From: an uncultured Acidimicrobiales bacterium
GTDB taxonomy: Bacteria; Actinomycetota; Acidimicrobiia; Acidimicrobiales; SZUA-35
Assembly (NCBI GenBank): GCA_937958015.1
Contig: CALGOA010000225.1
Location: 1 to 37,157, forward strand
Length of the DNA: 37,157 nucleotides
Reading direction: 5' to 3'
Below the pieces are notes generated by a model. The model searched no databases. It saw only the letters and a list, made by a program, of their open reading frames with translations, and was not told the DNA's origin. Both the position numbers and the translations under genes were made by a program. Positions 29,949-37,157 of this stretch are shown here, in pieces. Within the stretch, counting starts at the first letter, position 1; every line of letters begins with the position of its first letter.

Positions 29949-31039
29949 ACGCCCGTCCGACCAGCAGAACCCACCTCCGGTTTGTGGTGCTGGTCGTGGC
30001 GCTGGTGACGCTGGCGGCGTGTACAACAGGGCCGATCGGCCAGGCCGACGGCGAGTTGGTCATCGGCACCATGCTGCCCCTCACCGGACAACAGTCGGAA
30101 GCGGGGCAGGCGGCTCGCGACGCTATCGAGAGCCGCCTCACCGAAATTTCAGCTGCCACCGAGTTGGACGGGATCGAGCTGCGCGTTGTGCACACCGACG
30201 TGCGGTCCGACCTTGCGCTGGTTCGGGCCGCCGGCCAGGAGCTACGCGACAACAACGTCGACATCGTTATCGGCCCGCCCAACAGCCCCCAGAACGACCT
30301 CGCAGCCGACGCCCTAACCGACGAGCCGGCGGCGATGTATCTACCGATCAGTCAGCCAATCGAGGATCAGGCGGTCATGATGGCCGAGGCCATCATCGTC
30401 GACGGGCATCAGGTCGTTACCCTGATGTTGCCAGCCGGCACCACCGCCGCAGTGCCCTCGGCCATGGAACGTCGCCTCGAGGAATTGGACGGCGCCCTGG
30501 CATCGGCGGTCGAATTCGAACCGGCCGCGGAACGATTTGACCCTGAGGCCGCCCTGGTTGCCGCCGACGATTCGTCGGCGGTCCTGATCGTAGGCGCCGG
30601 TTCCCCACAGGCGATCGTCGACGGTCTCGAGGCGGTTGGAGCCGGAACCGAAGCTGGCCGAACCATCTATGTACTCGGCAACACCGCGTCCATTCGACCG
30701 GTTCCGGGGCTTCGGGTCATCGAACCGTTGGCGTCGCTTTCGGATCGCGTGACGGATCGGCTGATCGTCGCCGCCCTGGCCGCGGCGCTTGCAGGCACCG
30801 ACGATCCTGGAACGATCTCGACCAAACTGTCCTCAGTGGTCGCTGGCGACACGTCCTGCCCATCGTTCAGTACCTGTCTCACCCGCCTGCGAGACGACGG
30901 CACAGCTCGATTCGCGGGCGCCGGAAACAACGGATTCGCCGAGGACGGCGCTCCGATAGAGGTGCCCTACCGGATGACCGCGTTTACCGCCGATGGCGAG
31001 ATCAACAACGAATCCAGCCGCATGCTGACCAGTGGGTAA
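29945..31039 (+). CDS. Periplasmic-binding-protein-like lipoprotein (type 1 fold)
   Basis: This 364-residue protein has a lipoprotein signal: a basic N-terminus, a hydrophobic stretch (residues 12-25) and the lipobox TLAAC, with C26 lipidated. The mature part follows the Leu/Ile/Val-type binding-protein fold (ELVIGTMLPLTGQQSEAGQAARDAIE, near 37-62; VDIVIGPPNSPQND). Two cysteines (TSCPSFSTC) near residue 303 could form a disulphide. No permease or ATPase is encoded near it, so it is an orphan receptor. Its ATG overlaps the trpS stop (ATGA), so it is translated from the trpS message. The ligand is unknown. It is convergent with the HD gene. Confidence 0.85.
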   Translation: MNARPTSRTHLRFVVLVVALVTLAACTTGPIGQADGELVIGTMLPLTGQQSEAGQAARDAIESRLTEISAATELDGIELRVVHTDVRSDLALVRAAGQELRDNNVDIVIGPPNSPQNDLAADALTDEPAAMYLPISQPIEDQAVMMAEAIIVDGHQVVTLMLPAGTTAAVPSAMERRLEELDGALASAVEFEPAAERFDPEAALVAADDSSAVLIVGAGSPQAIVDGLEAVGAGTEAGRTIYVLGNTASIRPVPGLRVIEPLASLSDRVTDRLIVAALAAALAGTDDPGTISTKLSSVVAGDTSCPSFSTCLTRLRDDGTARFAGAGNNGFAEDGAPIEVPYRMTAFTADGEINNESSRMLTSG

Positions 31040-31063
31040 CCCACCTGCTCGTCGTCTAGTGGA

Positions 31064-31630
31064 CTAGTCGTCGTCACACTCTTTGAGAACGTGCCCCAGT
31101 TGTGGGTCGACCGTCCAACGGTCGGTGGGTGTGTGATGTTCGGCGGCCCAGTTGGCGGTGAAGGGGTCCGACCCGGCCGCCACCAAAAGGTCCCTACCCA
31201 ACTCGGGATGGATGCGGTACTCCCCCAGCCGTCTGAAGACGCCCATGCGGCCCGGACCCTGACGGTCAGCCCATCCAAAGGCAAATCGGCTGCGGAACGG
31301 GGCCGGAATCGCCCCCCAGAACAACGTGGCAAAAACCCGAGCGAACGTGCCGTAGCCGCAGACAAGCTTTCCAACGTCGTGTAACGCTGCAGCAGCTATC
31401 ACCGCACGGTCAGCGCCCGGGAGGGCGCGCTCAACGTCTCGTGCGACCTGAACCGAGTGCCGCTGATCGGCAGGGTCCATTCGGCCCCACAGTTCCTCTT
31501 CGCCCGAGGTGAGGTTCGCCCGTATCCATTGATCGTCGGCGGTGGAGGGCCGATCGCTCGAGAGTGACGCGAAGAACCGCTTGGCGAGGTGGCGACCCTG
31601 GGTTATTCGGGTCCCGACGACGCCGAACAC
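31064..31630 (-). CDS. HD-domain phosphohydrolase-like protein
   Basis: This 188-residue protein has an HD domain: RHSVQVARDVERAL (about residues 57-70), AAALHDVGKLVCG (about 81-93), and later EHHTPTDRW, giving the H...HD...H/D pattern. It should be a metal-dependent phosphohydrolase, but the substrate is unknown. It starts at GTG 4 bp after the NUDIX stop, with no ribosome binding site visible. It ends in an acidic run (ECDDD). It may act with the NUDIX hydrolase in nucleotide clean-up. Confidence 0.85.
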   Translation of the reverse strand: MFGVVGTRITQGRHLAKRFFASLSSDRPSTADDQWIRANLTSGEEELWGRMDPADQRHSVQVARDVERALPGADRAVIAAAALHDVGKLVCGYGTFARVFATLFWGAIPAPFRSRFAFGWADRQGPGRMGVFRRLGEYRIHPELGRDLLVAAGSDPFTANWAAEHHTPTDRWTVDPQLGHVLKECDDD

Positions 31631-31634
31631 GGAG

Positions 31635-32177
31635 CTAGATTCCCAGCTTGCGGGCGGCGGCGAGGAGACCGACGATGGTCTTGGCGTCGGTGATCGTGCC
31701 GTCGAGCGCCATGTTCACCGCGGTTGCGAGGGGGAACTTCTGCACGACCATGTGTTCCTCCTCGGGCCCGTCGTGACGGACCGGCACCTCGGTGAGGTCA
31801 CCGCAGAGGAACACGGTTTGGAACTCGTCACAGAATCCGGGCGAGTGATGCAGTGCGATCAACTCTTCGACGGTTCCGGGCGTGCGACCGATCTCCTCCT
31901 CCAATTCACGGACGACGGTGTCAGCCAGCGGTTCGCCCGGCACATCGAGTTTCCCGGCGGGAAGTTCCCACATCACGCCCCTGATGGGCGCTCGAAACTG
32001 TTTGACCAGCCACACCTCTCCGTCCTCGATCGCAACCGCTGACACCGCGCCCGGATGTTTGACCACGTCACGGCGGATCTCATCTCCATCGGGTGTGGTG
32101 AAGTAGCTGTCGTAGAACCCAACGACGAATCCCTGATGGATCAGATCATCGCGAAGGTGCGTGAAGTCGCCCGCCAT
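31635..32177 (-). CDS. NUDIX hydrolase, ADP-ribose pyrophosphatase-like
   Basis: This 180-residue protein has the Nudix box GKLDVPGE...RELEEEIG (residues 75-97), with G-x6-E spacing as I recall for actinobacterial ADP-ribose pyrophosphatases. WELPAGK and LHHSPGFCDEF are further family marks. It probably hydrolyses ADP-ribose or a related nucleoside diphosphate. It lies 2 bp after pyrG, the same order as M. tuberculosis Rv1699-Rv1700. Substrate choice is inferred. Confidence 0.92.
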   Translation of the reverse strand: MAGDFTHLRDDLIHQGFVVGFYDSYFTTPDGDEIRRDVVKHPGAVSAVAIEDGEVWLVKQFRAPIRGVMWELPAGKLDVPGEPLADTVVRELEEEIGRTPGTVEELIALHHSPGFCDEFQTVFLCGDLTEVPVRHDGPEEEHMVVQKFPLATAVNMALDGTITDAKTIVGLLAAARKLGI

Positions 32178-32179
32178 AG

Positions 32180-33853
32180 TCAGTCGAGCGTGATGGACAC
32201 GGAATGATCGGCTGGTCGAGCTGCGCTGAAACGTTCTGGATCATGCTCCTCGGCGCGGGCCAGAGCCGCACCGATGAATCCGTCGAACAGCGGCGCGGGA
32301 CGGTTGGGCCGGCTCTTCAGTTCGGGGTGAGCCTGGGTCCCGATCCAGAACGGGTGACTCGGCAGTTCGACGAACTCAACCAGCTTCCCGTCCGGCGAGA
32401 CGCCCGAACACGACAGTCCCCACTCTTCGATCTGCGAGCGGTACCGGGGGTTGAACTCGTAACGGTGGCGATGACGTTCATGGACGACCGGTTGGCCATA
32501 CAGCTTGGCCACCTGGGAGTCGGGCTGGAGTACCGCGACGTAGGCGCCGAGTCGCATAGTTCCGCCCTTGTCCTCCACCTTCTTCTGGCTTTCCATCAGG
32601 TCGATCACCGGATGAGGCGTTACCGCATCGGAGTGATCGAATTCGCTGCTGTTTGCGCCGTTCAGGCTCATCACGTTGCGGGCGTATTCGATGGTCATAA
32701 CCTGCATGCCGAGACAAAGCCCGAGGCAGGGAACCTCGTTCTCACGGGTGTAGGTGGCAGCGGCGATCTTGCCCTCGACGCCGCGTTCGCCGAACCCGCC
32801 GGGAAGCACCACCCCGTCGAGGTGTGAGAGTTGCTCAGACACCAACATGCCCTCGACGTGATCGCTCATGATCCAGTCGATCTCGAGATCGACCTCGTGG
32901 GCGAAGGCGGCATGGCGTAGCGCTTCCGCCACGGACAGGTAGGCGTCGGGCAGGGAAACGTATTTGCCGACGATGCCGATGCGGAGCGGCTTCCATGCGG
33001 TCTCCACCCTTCTCACCAGTGAGCGCCACGGCTCGAGGTTCGCGTCCGGGACGTCGAGCCCTAGGATCTGGGCCACCACCGAATCGAGGCCGCCAGCGTG
33101 CATGCGCAACGGGATCTCGTAGAGGCTGGGCGCATCGGGAGCGGTGACGATGCCGTCGATCGGCACGTCGCAGAGATTGGAGATCTTTTCCCGAAGTGAA
33201 TCGGGAATCTCACGATCGGACCGGCAGACGATCACATCGGGCTGAATACCCCGACTGCGGAGTTCGGTGACGCTGTGCTGGGTTGGTTTGGTCTTCTGTT
33301 CACCGGCGGGACCGATGTAGGGCACCAGGGTGACGTGCACGTAACAGACGTTCTGGCGGCCGACGTCGAGGCGGTACTGACGGATCGCTTCGAGGAACGG
33401 GAGAATCTCGATGTCGCCGACCGTGCCGCCAACCTCGGTGATGACCACGTCGACGTCGGAACTGGCCAGATTGGCGATCCGTTCCTTGATCTCGTTGGTT
33501 ATGTGAGGGATGACCTGGACCGTCTTGCCGAGGTACTCACCCCTGCGCTCCTTGGCGATCACGGTGCTGTACACCGATCCGGTCGTGGTATTCGATGCCT
33601 GGGTCAGGCTTTCGTCGACGAACCGTTCATAGTGGCCGAGATCGAGGTCGGTCTCACCGCCGTCGTCGGTGACAAAGACCTCACCATGCTCGAACGGATT
33701 CATCGTCCCCGGATCTACGTTGAGATACGGGTCGAGCTTCTGCATCGTGACCCGCAGACCACGGGCTTTCAGCAGGTTTCCGATCGAGGAGGCGGTGAGT
33801 CCCTTGCCGAGAGAACTCACTACTCCACCGGTTACGAAGATGTGTTTGGTCAC
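32180..33853 (-). CDS. pyrG: CTP synthase
   Basis: This 557-residue enzyme makes CTP from UTP with glutamine or ammonia. The synthetase domain (1-270) has the P-loop [32 protein letters not shown] and GGTVGDIE. The glutaminase domain (about 290-540) has [10 protein letters not shown], the nucleophile in LGLCLGMQ and HPELKSRP with the catalytic His and Glu. It starts at GTG (33853) with AAGGGG upstream. It heads the pyrG-NUDIX-HD group. CTP supports the phospholipid synthesis genes elsewhere in the window, but no co-regulation is visible. Confidence 0.97.
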   Translation of the reverse strand: MTKHIFVTGGVVSSLGKGLTASSIGNLLKARGLRVTMQKLDPYLNVDPGTMNPFEHGEVFVTDDGGETDLDLGHYERFVDESLTQASNTTTGSVYSTVIAKERRGEYLGKTVQVIPHITNEIKERIANLASSDVDVVITEVGGTVGDIEILPFLEAIRQYRLDVGRQNVCYVHVTLVPYIGPAGEQKTKPTQHSVTELRSRGIQPDVIVCRSDREIPDSLREKISNLCDVPIDGIVTAPDAPSLYEIPLRMHAGGLDSVVAQILGLDVPDANLEPWRSLVRRVETAWKPLRIGIVGKYVSLPDAYLSVAEALRHAAFAHEVDLEIDWIMSDHVEGMLVSEQLSHLDGVVLPGGFGERGVEGKIAAATYTRENEVPCLGLCLGMQVMTIEYARNVMSLNGANSSEFDHSDAVTPHPVIDLMESQKKVEDKGGTMRLGAYVAVLQPDSQVAKLYGQPVVHERHRHRYEFNPRYRSQIEEWGLSCSGVSPDGKLVEFVELPSHPFWIGTQAHPELKSRPNRPAPLFDGFIGAALARAEEHDPERFSAARPADHSVSITLD

Positions 33854-33885
33854 AACGGGCCCCTTCAGCTAACTGCACACTCCGT

Positions 33886-33914
33886 TTGGTCACGGTAGCG
33901 CTTGGGAGTACGTT
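33886..33914 (+). promoter_or_regulatory. Promoter of the AcuI/YhdH-like gene
   Basis: TTGGTC (33886-33891), 17-bp spacer, TACGTT (33909-33914), then 9 bases to the ATG at 33924. The leader would be 0-3 nt, so the message is leaderless or nearly so. Confidence 0.55.
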
Positions 33915-33923
33915 CGCTGACCT

Positions 33924-34916
33924 ATGTCGTTTAAAGCTCTCGTTCTTTCCGAATCCGACGGCGACGTCTCCTCGAGCCTCACCGAATTGGACGCCGCCGA
34001 CCTTCCCCAGCCGGAAAACCCGGTGACGGTGGCGGTCGACTACTCCTCGTTGAACTACAAGGACGGCATGGTCCTCCAGGGGGTGGGGCGCCTGGTGAGG
34101 AACTACCCCCACATCCCCGGAGTGGACCTTGCGGGCACGGTGGTCGACTCGGCCGACGGTCGTTTCCAACTGGGTGACGAAGTGCTGTGCACCGGCTGGC
34201 GGGTCGGGGAAATGCACTGGGGTGGTTACGCCGAACGGGCGCGACTGAACGCCGACTGGCTGGTACCGGTGCCCAAGGGCATGACGACGCGCGAGGCCAT
34301 GGCCATTGGGACGGCCGGGTTTACGGCGATGCAGGCCCTCGACGCCCTGGAGTCGGTCGGCGTCCAGAAGGGCGACCCGATTCTGGTCACGGGCGCATCG
34401 GGCGGTGTCGGATCCTCGGCCATCCTGTGGGGCGCGGCGATGGGTCATCACATAGTGGCCAGCACCGGACGCATGGAAAACGCCGGTGACCTCAAGGCGC
34501 TCGGGGCGGCCGAGGTCATAGACCGCAACGAAATCGCTGAGGCACCGGGACGGCCACTTCTCAAGGAGCGTTGGGCCGGGTGTGTTGACGCCGTCGGCGG
34601 CGACACGCTGGCCCACGTTCTGGCCGAGATGAACTACGGCGGCGCGGTCGCAGCCTGTGGGCTCGCCGGAGGCAACACGCTCACCACAACGGTGATCCCG
34701 TTTCTTCTCCGCGGCGTCAAGCTGGTGGGCATCGACTCGGTCATGGCGCCCTACGACGAACGGATCCGGGTGTGGGAGCGAATCTCGGGTGTCTTCGACT
34801 CGGAGCGCCTGGCCTCGATCACAACCGAGGTCGCTCTCGCCGACATCGCCAGCCGGGCGTCCGAGATCCTTGCCGGGCAGACCAAGGGGCGCACGGTCGT
34901 GAAGACCGGGGCATAA
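33924..34916 (+). CDS. Medium-chain NADPH oxidoreductase, AcuI/YhdH type
   Basis: This 330-residue protein is a zinc-free medium-chain dehydrogenase/quinone oxidoreductase. YSSLNYKDGM (near 41-50), PGVDLAGTVVDS, GDEVLCTGW, TAGFTAMQALDAL and VTGASGGVGSSAI (NADPH site) match the YhdH/AcuI group, in which acrylyl-CoA reductase is the known activity. No zinc ligands are present. The likely role is reduction of acrylyl-CoA or other 2-enoyl substrates, but a quinone reductase is possible. It has its own promoter and is divergent from pyrG. It is convergent with the SCO6745-family gene, and both stops lie in a 6-bp gap. Confidence 0.9.
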   Translation: MSFKALVLSESDGDVSSSLTELDAADLPQPENPVTVAVDYSSLNYKDGMVLQGVGRLVRNYPHIPGVDLAGTVVDSADGRFQLGDEVLCTGWRVGEMHWGGYAERARLNADWLVPVPKGMTTREAMAIGTAGFTAMQALDALESVGVQKGDPILVTGASGGVGSSAILWGAAMGHHIVASTGRMENAGDLKALGAAEVIDRNEIAEAPGRPLLKERWAGCVDAVGGDTLAHVLAEMNYGGAVAACGLAGGNTLTTTVIPFLLRGVKLVGIDSVMAPYDERIRVWERISGVFDSERLASITTEVALADIASRASEILAGQTKGRTVVKTGA

Positions 34917-34922
34917 ACCCCA

Positions 34923-35771
34923 CTAGAGGGGCGGTAGGCCGATCGGGTTCGAGGGCGGGATCACCCGAGACTTCTGAATCACCCGAGCGGTTCGTTCCAA
35001 TGTTTCGAGGACAACATCGAAGTCGGCAGGGCCGATCGCTTCGAGCGCATCATCGGCGAGTTCGTCGGTTCGCTGTTCCACGTGCCGACGCAACGCCAGT
35101 CCGGCGTCGGTCAATCGTCCGTCGACGACGAGCCCGGCGGCGGTCAGGGATGCCTTGGCCGATTCCCAGGTCTCGCCATCGAACCCCCGCGCCTTCAGAA
35201 ACATCTCTTCGTCCAGACCCTGCTCGGCGATGATGAGGAGATGCGCCTGGGGCCCGGTGATGTGTTCCGCGGCCAACGCCACAACATGGCCGTCGCCTCG
35301 GTGCTCGCGCAGCGTCGTGCAGTTCTGCCATAACCGTTCGACCGGGTCATCGGGTAACTCAAGGGCGGCGTTCGCCACGAACAGCGGGCGGGCGAGCGGA
35401 TCGGCGGCCGCAATCATCGACTCCAACAGGCCGTTGGTTTGTTCGGCGGCCACCTCCACCTGATCGTCCAGGGCTCGAAGGGTCGTGGCCGCAGCAACCC
35501 TTCGGGCGATGACCAGATCAGCGGGATCGGCGAGGGACCACGCGTCGGGAAGCGCTCGGTGAACCCGTGAGGGCGCGAAGTTGGCGAACGTTGCCTGCAC
35601 CACTCCGGCCGACACCCGACCCATCGGTGCCGCCCGGAACCCGAAGTAGCCCATCCAGAAACCCTTGAGTCCGGCATTCACGGCTGCCTGGGCCGACCGG
35701 GAGTCGAAGTAGGTGATCGCGTGAATCGGCTCATACCGCTGCCACAGTCGCCGTGCTCTATGAACTGTCAT
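34923..35771 (-). CDS. SCO6745-family protein
   Basis: This 282-residue soluble protein resembles the actinobacterial SCO6745 family: VHRARRLWQRYEPIHAITYFD at the start, GFWMGYFGFRAAPMG, REHRGDGHVVALAAEHITGPQAHLL near the middle, and a winged-helix-like C-terminal part (LTDAGLALRRHVEQRTDELA). Function is unknown. The N-terminal half is helical and the C-terminal segment may bind DNA. The ATG at 35771 fits better than the GTG three codons upstream. TAGGGT-N7-ATG suggests a leaderless message sharing the promoter zone with the divergent flavoprotein. Confidence 0.82.
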   Translation of the reverse strand: MTVHRARRLWQRYEPIHAITYFDSRSAQAAVNAGLKGFWMGYFGFRAAPMGRVSAGVVQATFANFAPSRVHRALPDAWSLADPADLVIARRVAAATTLRALDDQVEVAAEQTNGLLESMIAAADPLARPLFVANAALELPDDPVERLWQNCTTLREHRGDGHVVALAAEHITGPQAHLLIIAEQGLDEEMFLKARGFDGETWESAKASLTAAGLVVDGRLTDAGLALRRHVEQRTDELADDALEAIGPADFDVVLETLERTARVIQKSRVIPPSNPIGLPPL

Positions 35772-35778
35772 GAGCAGC

Positions 35779-35788
35779 ACCCTATATT
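35779..35788. promoter_or_regulatory. Overlapping -10 boxes of a bidirectional promoter
   Basis: TATATT (35783-35788) is the -10 of the plus-strand flavoprotein gene, about 24 bp before its start with GGAGGAG as ribosome binding site. TAGGGT on the minus strand (35784-35779) precedes the SCO6745-family start by 7 bp. The two boxes share two bases (TA), so the genes may compete for polymerase. Confidence 0.42.
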
Positions 35789-35811
35789 GCGGGGTCCAAC
35801 CGGAGGAGCAG

Positions 35812-37157
35812 ATGATGACGACCAGACTCAGTACCGACTATCTGATCGTCGGCAGTGGTGCGGTGGGGATGGCGTTCGCCGACGTCCTGGTCACCGAAAC
35901 CGATGCCGACATCATCATCGTCGACCGCTTCGCCAAGCCGGGCGGACACTGGAACGTCTCGTACCCGTTCGTGACACTTCATCAGCCCTCTGCGTTCTAT
36001 GGGGTCAGCTCGCGAGAACTCAGCAAGGGCATCATCGAGCAGGTCGGGCTGAACAAAGGCCTGGGAGATCTGGCCACCGGCGCCGAGGTCAACGCCTATT
36101 TCGATGACGTCATGCGCCATCAGCTGTTACCGACCGGTCGGGTGCGGTACTACCCGCTGTGTGACTACAGCGGCGACGGCGATTTCGTGCACAAGCTGAG
36201 CGGCGAGGACTTCCACGTGGACGCCACCACAACCGTGGACGCCACCTATCTCAACACGTCGGTGCCCTCGACCCACACGCCGAATTTCGAGATTGCCGAG
36301 GGCGTGAATTTCATGCCGCTCAACGATCTTCCGAAACTGTCCACCCCGCCTGCTGGGTACGTGGTGATCGGTGGCGGCAAGACCGGAATCGATGCGGTTC
36401 TGTGGTTGCTTGAACAACGGGTCGACCCGGACTCGATCACATGGATCAAGTCCCGCGATGCGTGGCTGCTCAATCGCCGAAACACCCAACCCGCAGAAGA
36501 GTTCTTCGAGTACACGATCGGTGCCCAGGCGAATCAGTTCGAGGCAATCGCAAACGCGACGTCGGTGGTTGATATGTTCGACCGGCTCGAAGCCTGCGGA
36601 TACTTTCTGCGGCTCGACCCCGACGTGCGCCCCTCGATGTTTCACGGCGCCACGATCAGCGAACTGGAATTGGCCGAGCTACGCCGTCTGAAAAACGTTG
36701 TCCGACTCGGCCGGGTCCAGAGGATCGAATCCGACCGGATCATCCTCGATGACGGGTCCATACCGGTGACAGCCGACCATCTTCATATCGACTGCTCGGC
36801 CAGCGCAATCACAAACCTCGAGACGAAACCGATCTTTCAGGGTGATCTGATCACGCCGCAGACCGTACGTTCGTACCAGCCCGTCTTCAGTGCTGCCTTC
36901 ATCGCTCACGTGGAGGCCACATACGAAACCGAGCAGGAGAAGAACGAACTCTGCGGGGTCGTTCCCCTCCCCAACAGCGACCTCGACTACATGAAGCTGA
37001 CCTTGGCGTTCATGACCAATCAATACAACTGGGGTCAGAATCCCGAGATTCGGGCCTGGCTTCTCAACAATCGCCTCGACGGTTTCTCGAAGATGGTGAG
37101 CGAGATCGACAAGAGCGATGAAACCAAACGATCCATTCTTCGGCGGCTGAGCGAGAA
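35812..37157 (+). CDS. FAD/NAD(P)-dependent oxidoreductase, cut by window end
   Basis: About 448 residues are visible, open to the last base. A strong ribosome binding site (GGAGGAG) lies 4 bp before the ATG at 35812; a second ATG follows it directly. The N-terminus has a Rossmann motif (DYLIVGSGAVGMAFADVL) and RFAKPGGHWN, and a second dinucleotide motif, VIGGGKTGIDAVLW, occurs near residue 187. The segment MFHGATISELELAELRRL is like one in mycobacterial flavoproteins of this kind. It may be a monooxygenase or reductase, but the substrate is not known. It is divergent from the SCO6745-family gene and shares its promoter region. Confidence 0.88.
   Translation, partial: MMTTRLSTDYLIVGSGAVGMAFADVLVTETDADIIIVDRFAKPGGHWNVSYPFVTLHQPSAFYGVSSRELSKGIIEQVGLNKGLGDLATGAEVNAYFDDVMRHQLLPTGRVRYYPLCDYSGDGDFVHKLSGEDFHVDATTTVDATYLNTSVPSTHTPNFEIAEGVNFMPLNDLPKLSTPPAGYVVIGGGKTGIDAVLWLLEQRVDPDSITWIKSRDAWLLNRRNTQPAEEFFEYTIGAQANQFEAIANATSVVDMFDRLEACGYFLRLDPDVRPSMFHGATISELELAELRRLKNVVRLGRVQRIESDRIILDDGSIPVTADHLHIDCSASAITNLETKPIFQGDLITPQTVRSYQPVFSAAFIAHVEATYETEQEKNELCGVVPLPNSDLDYMKLTLAFMTNQYNWGQNPEIRAWLLNNRLDGFSKMVSEIDKSDETKRSILRRLSE

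Noticed and set aside
31055-31066. CTAGTGGACTAG between the lipoprotein and HD genes
   Set aside because: The stem is 5 bp with a 2-nt loop and cannot be a stable hairpin.
33681-34616. Minus-strand open frame of about 311 codons across pyrG and the reductase
   Set aside because: It overlaps two clear genes and has no motifs.
34918-34931. CCCC-ACTAGA-GGGG at the convergent stops
   Set aside because: The stem is only 4 bp and has no T-tract, so it is too weak to call a terminator.

Overview
The window is a chromosomal stretch of a high-GC actinobacterium. The best clue is gene order. A cluster holding an MerR regulator, a DUF151 nuclease-like protein, an FtsR-type MerR regulator, a GarA/OdhI-type FHA protein, gcvH and a PgsA-type synthase matches the Mycobacterium tuberculosis Rv1830-Rv1822 neighbourhood. 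The scpA-scpB-rluB-cmk and pyrG-NUDIX groups match the Rv1709-Rv1712 and Rv1699-Rv1700 regions. An AroH-type chorismate mutase, the departures from mycobacterial order and many apparently leaderless genes suggest a non-mycobacterial lineage such as Acidimicrobiia. That placement is an inference from gene content only.

Layout. Positions 1-350 hold the N-terminal part of an APH/CHK-like kinase (minus strand). A plus-strand MerR gene follows (469-960). A seven-gene minus-strand run (6350 down to 978) then carries an SRAP DNA-lesion protein, a DUF2079 membrane protein, a CDP-alcohol phosphatidyltransferase, GcvH, the FHA protein, the FtsR-like regulator and the DUF151 protein. tRNA-Pro(GGG) and its hairpin terminator sit at 6405-6520, followed by a membrane GGDEF-EAL protein (6570-8984). 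From 9134 to 16973 come an MFS exporter with a small zinc-ribbon membrane protein, a membrane SpoIIE-type phosphatase, Der with a PDZ-radical SAM DUF512 protein, a second GGDEF-EAL protein that looks catalytically dead, and a Thr-rich mucin-like membrane protein.

Positions 17044-20395 form a tightly overlapping lipid-modification operon (flavin amine-oxidase-like protein, DUF1365, cyclopropane-fatty-acid-synthase-like methyltransferase). An OmpR/HK two-component pair follows (20660-22347); its kinase has almost no extracytoplasmic region. IspH and a cupin protein are divergent at 22423-23889. A second minus-strand operon (28904 down to 23890) joins scpA, scpB, rluB, aroH, tyrA, cmk and plsC. 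trpS runs divergently from scpA and overlaps a substrate-binding lipoprotein. An HD protein, a NUDIX hydrolase and pyrG follow on the minus strand, then an AcuI/YhdH-type reductase, an SCO6745-family protein and a flavoprotein cut by the window end.

Most genes are housekeeping: chromosome segregation and division control, isoprenoid, phospholipid, CTP and aromatic amino acid synthesis. Signalling genes (two c-di-GMP-type proteins, a PP2C phosphatase, a two-component system) lie among them. I see no mobile element, CRISPR array, phage or obvious defence island. The more unusual points are repeated TANNNT-N6/7-ATG starts that imply leaderless transcription, a GarA homologue with a zinc ribbon in place of the usual phospho-switch tail, an FtsR homologue with a linker of about 200 residues, the dead GGDEF-EAL protein, the mucin-like protein, and substitutions in the AroH active site.
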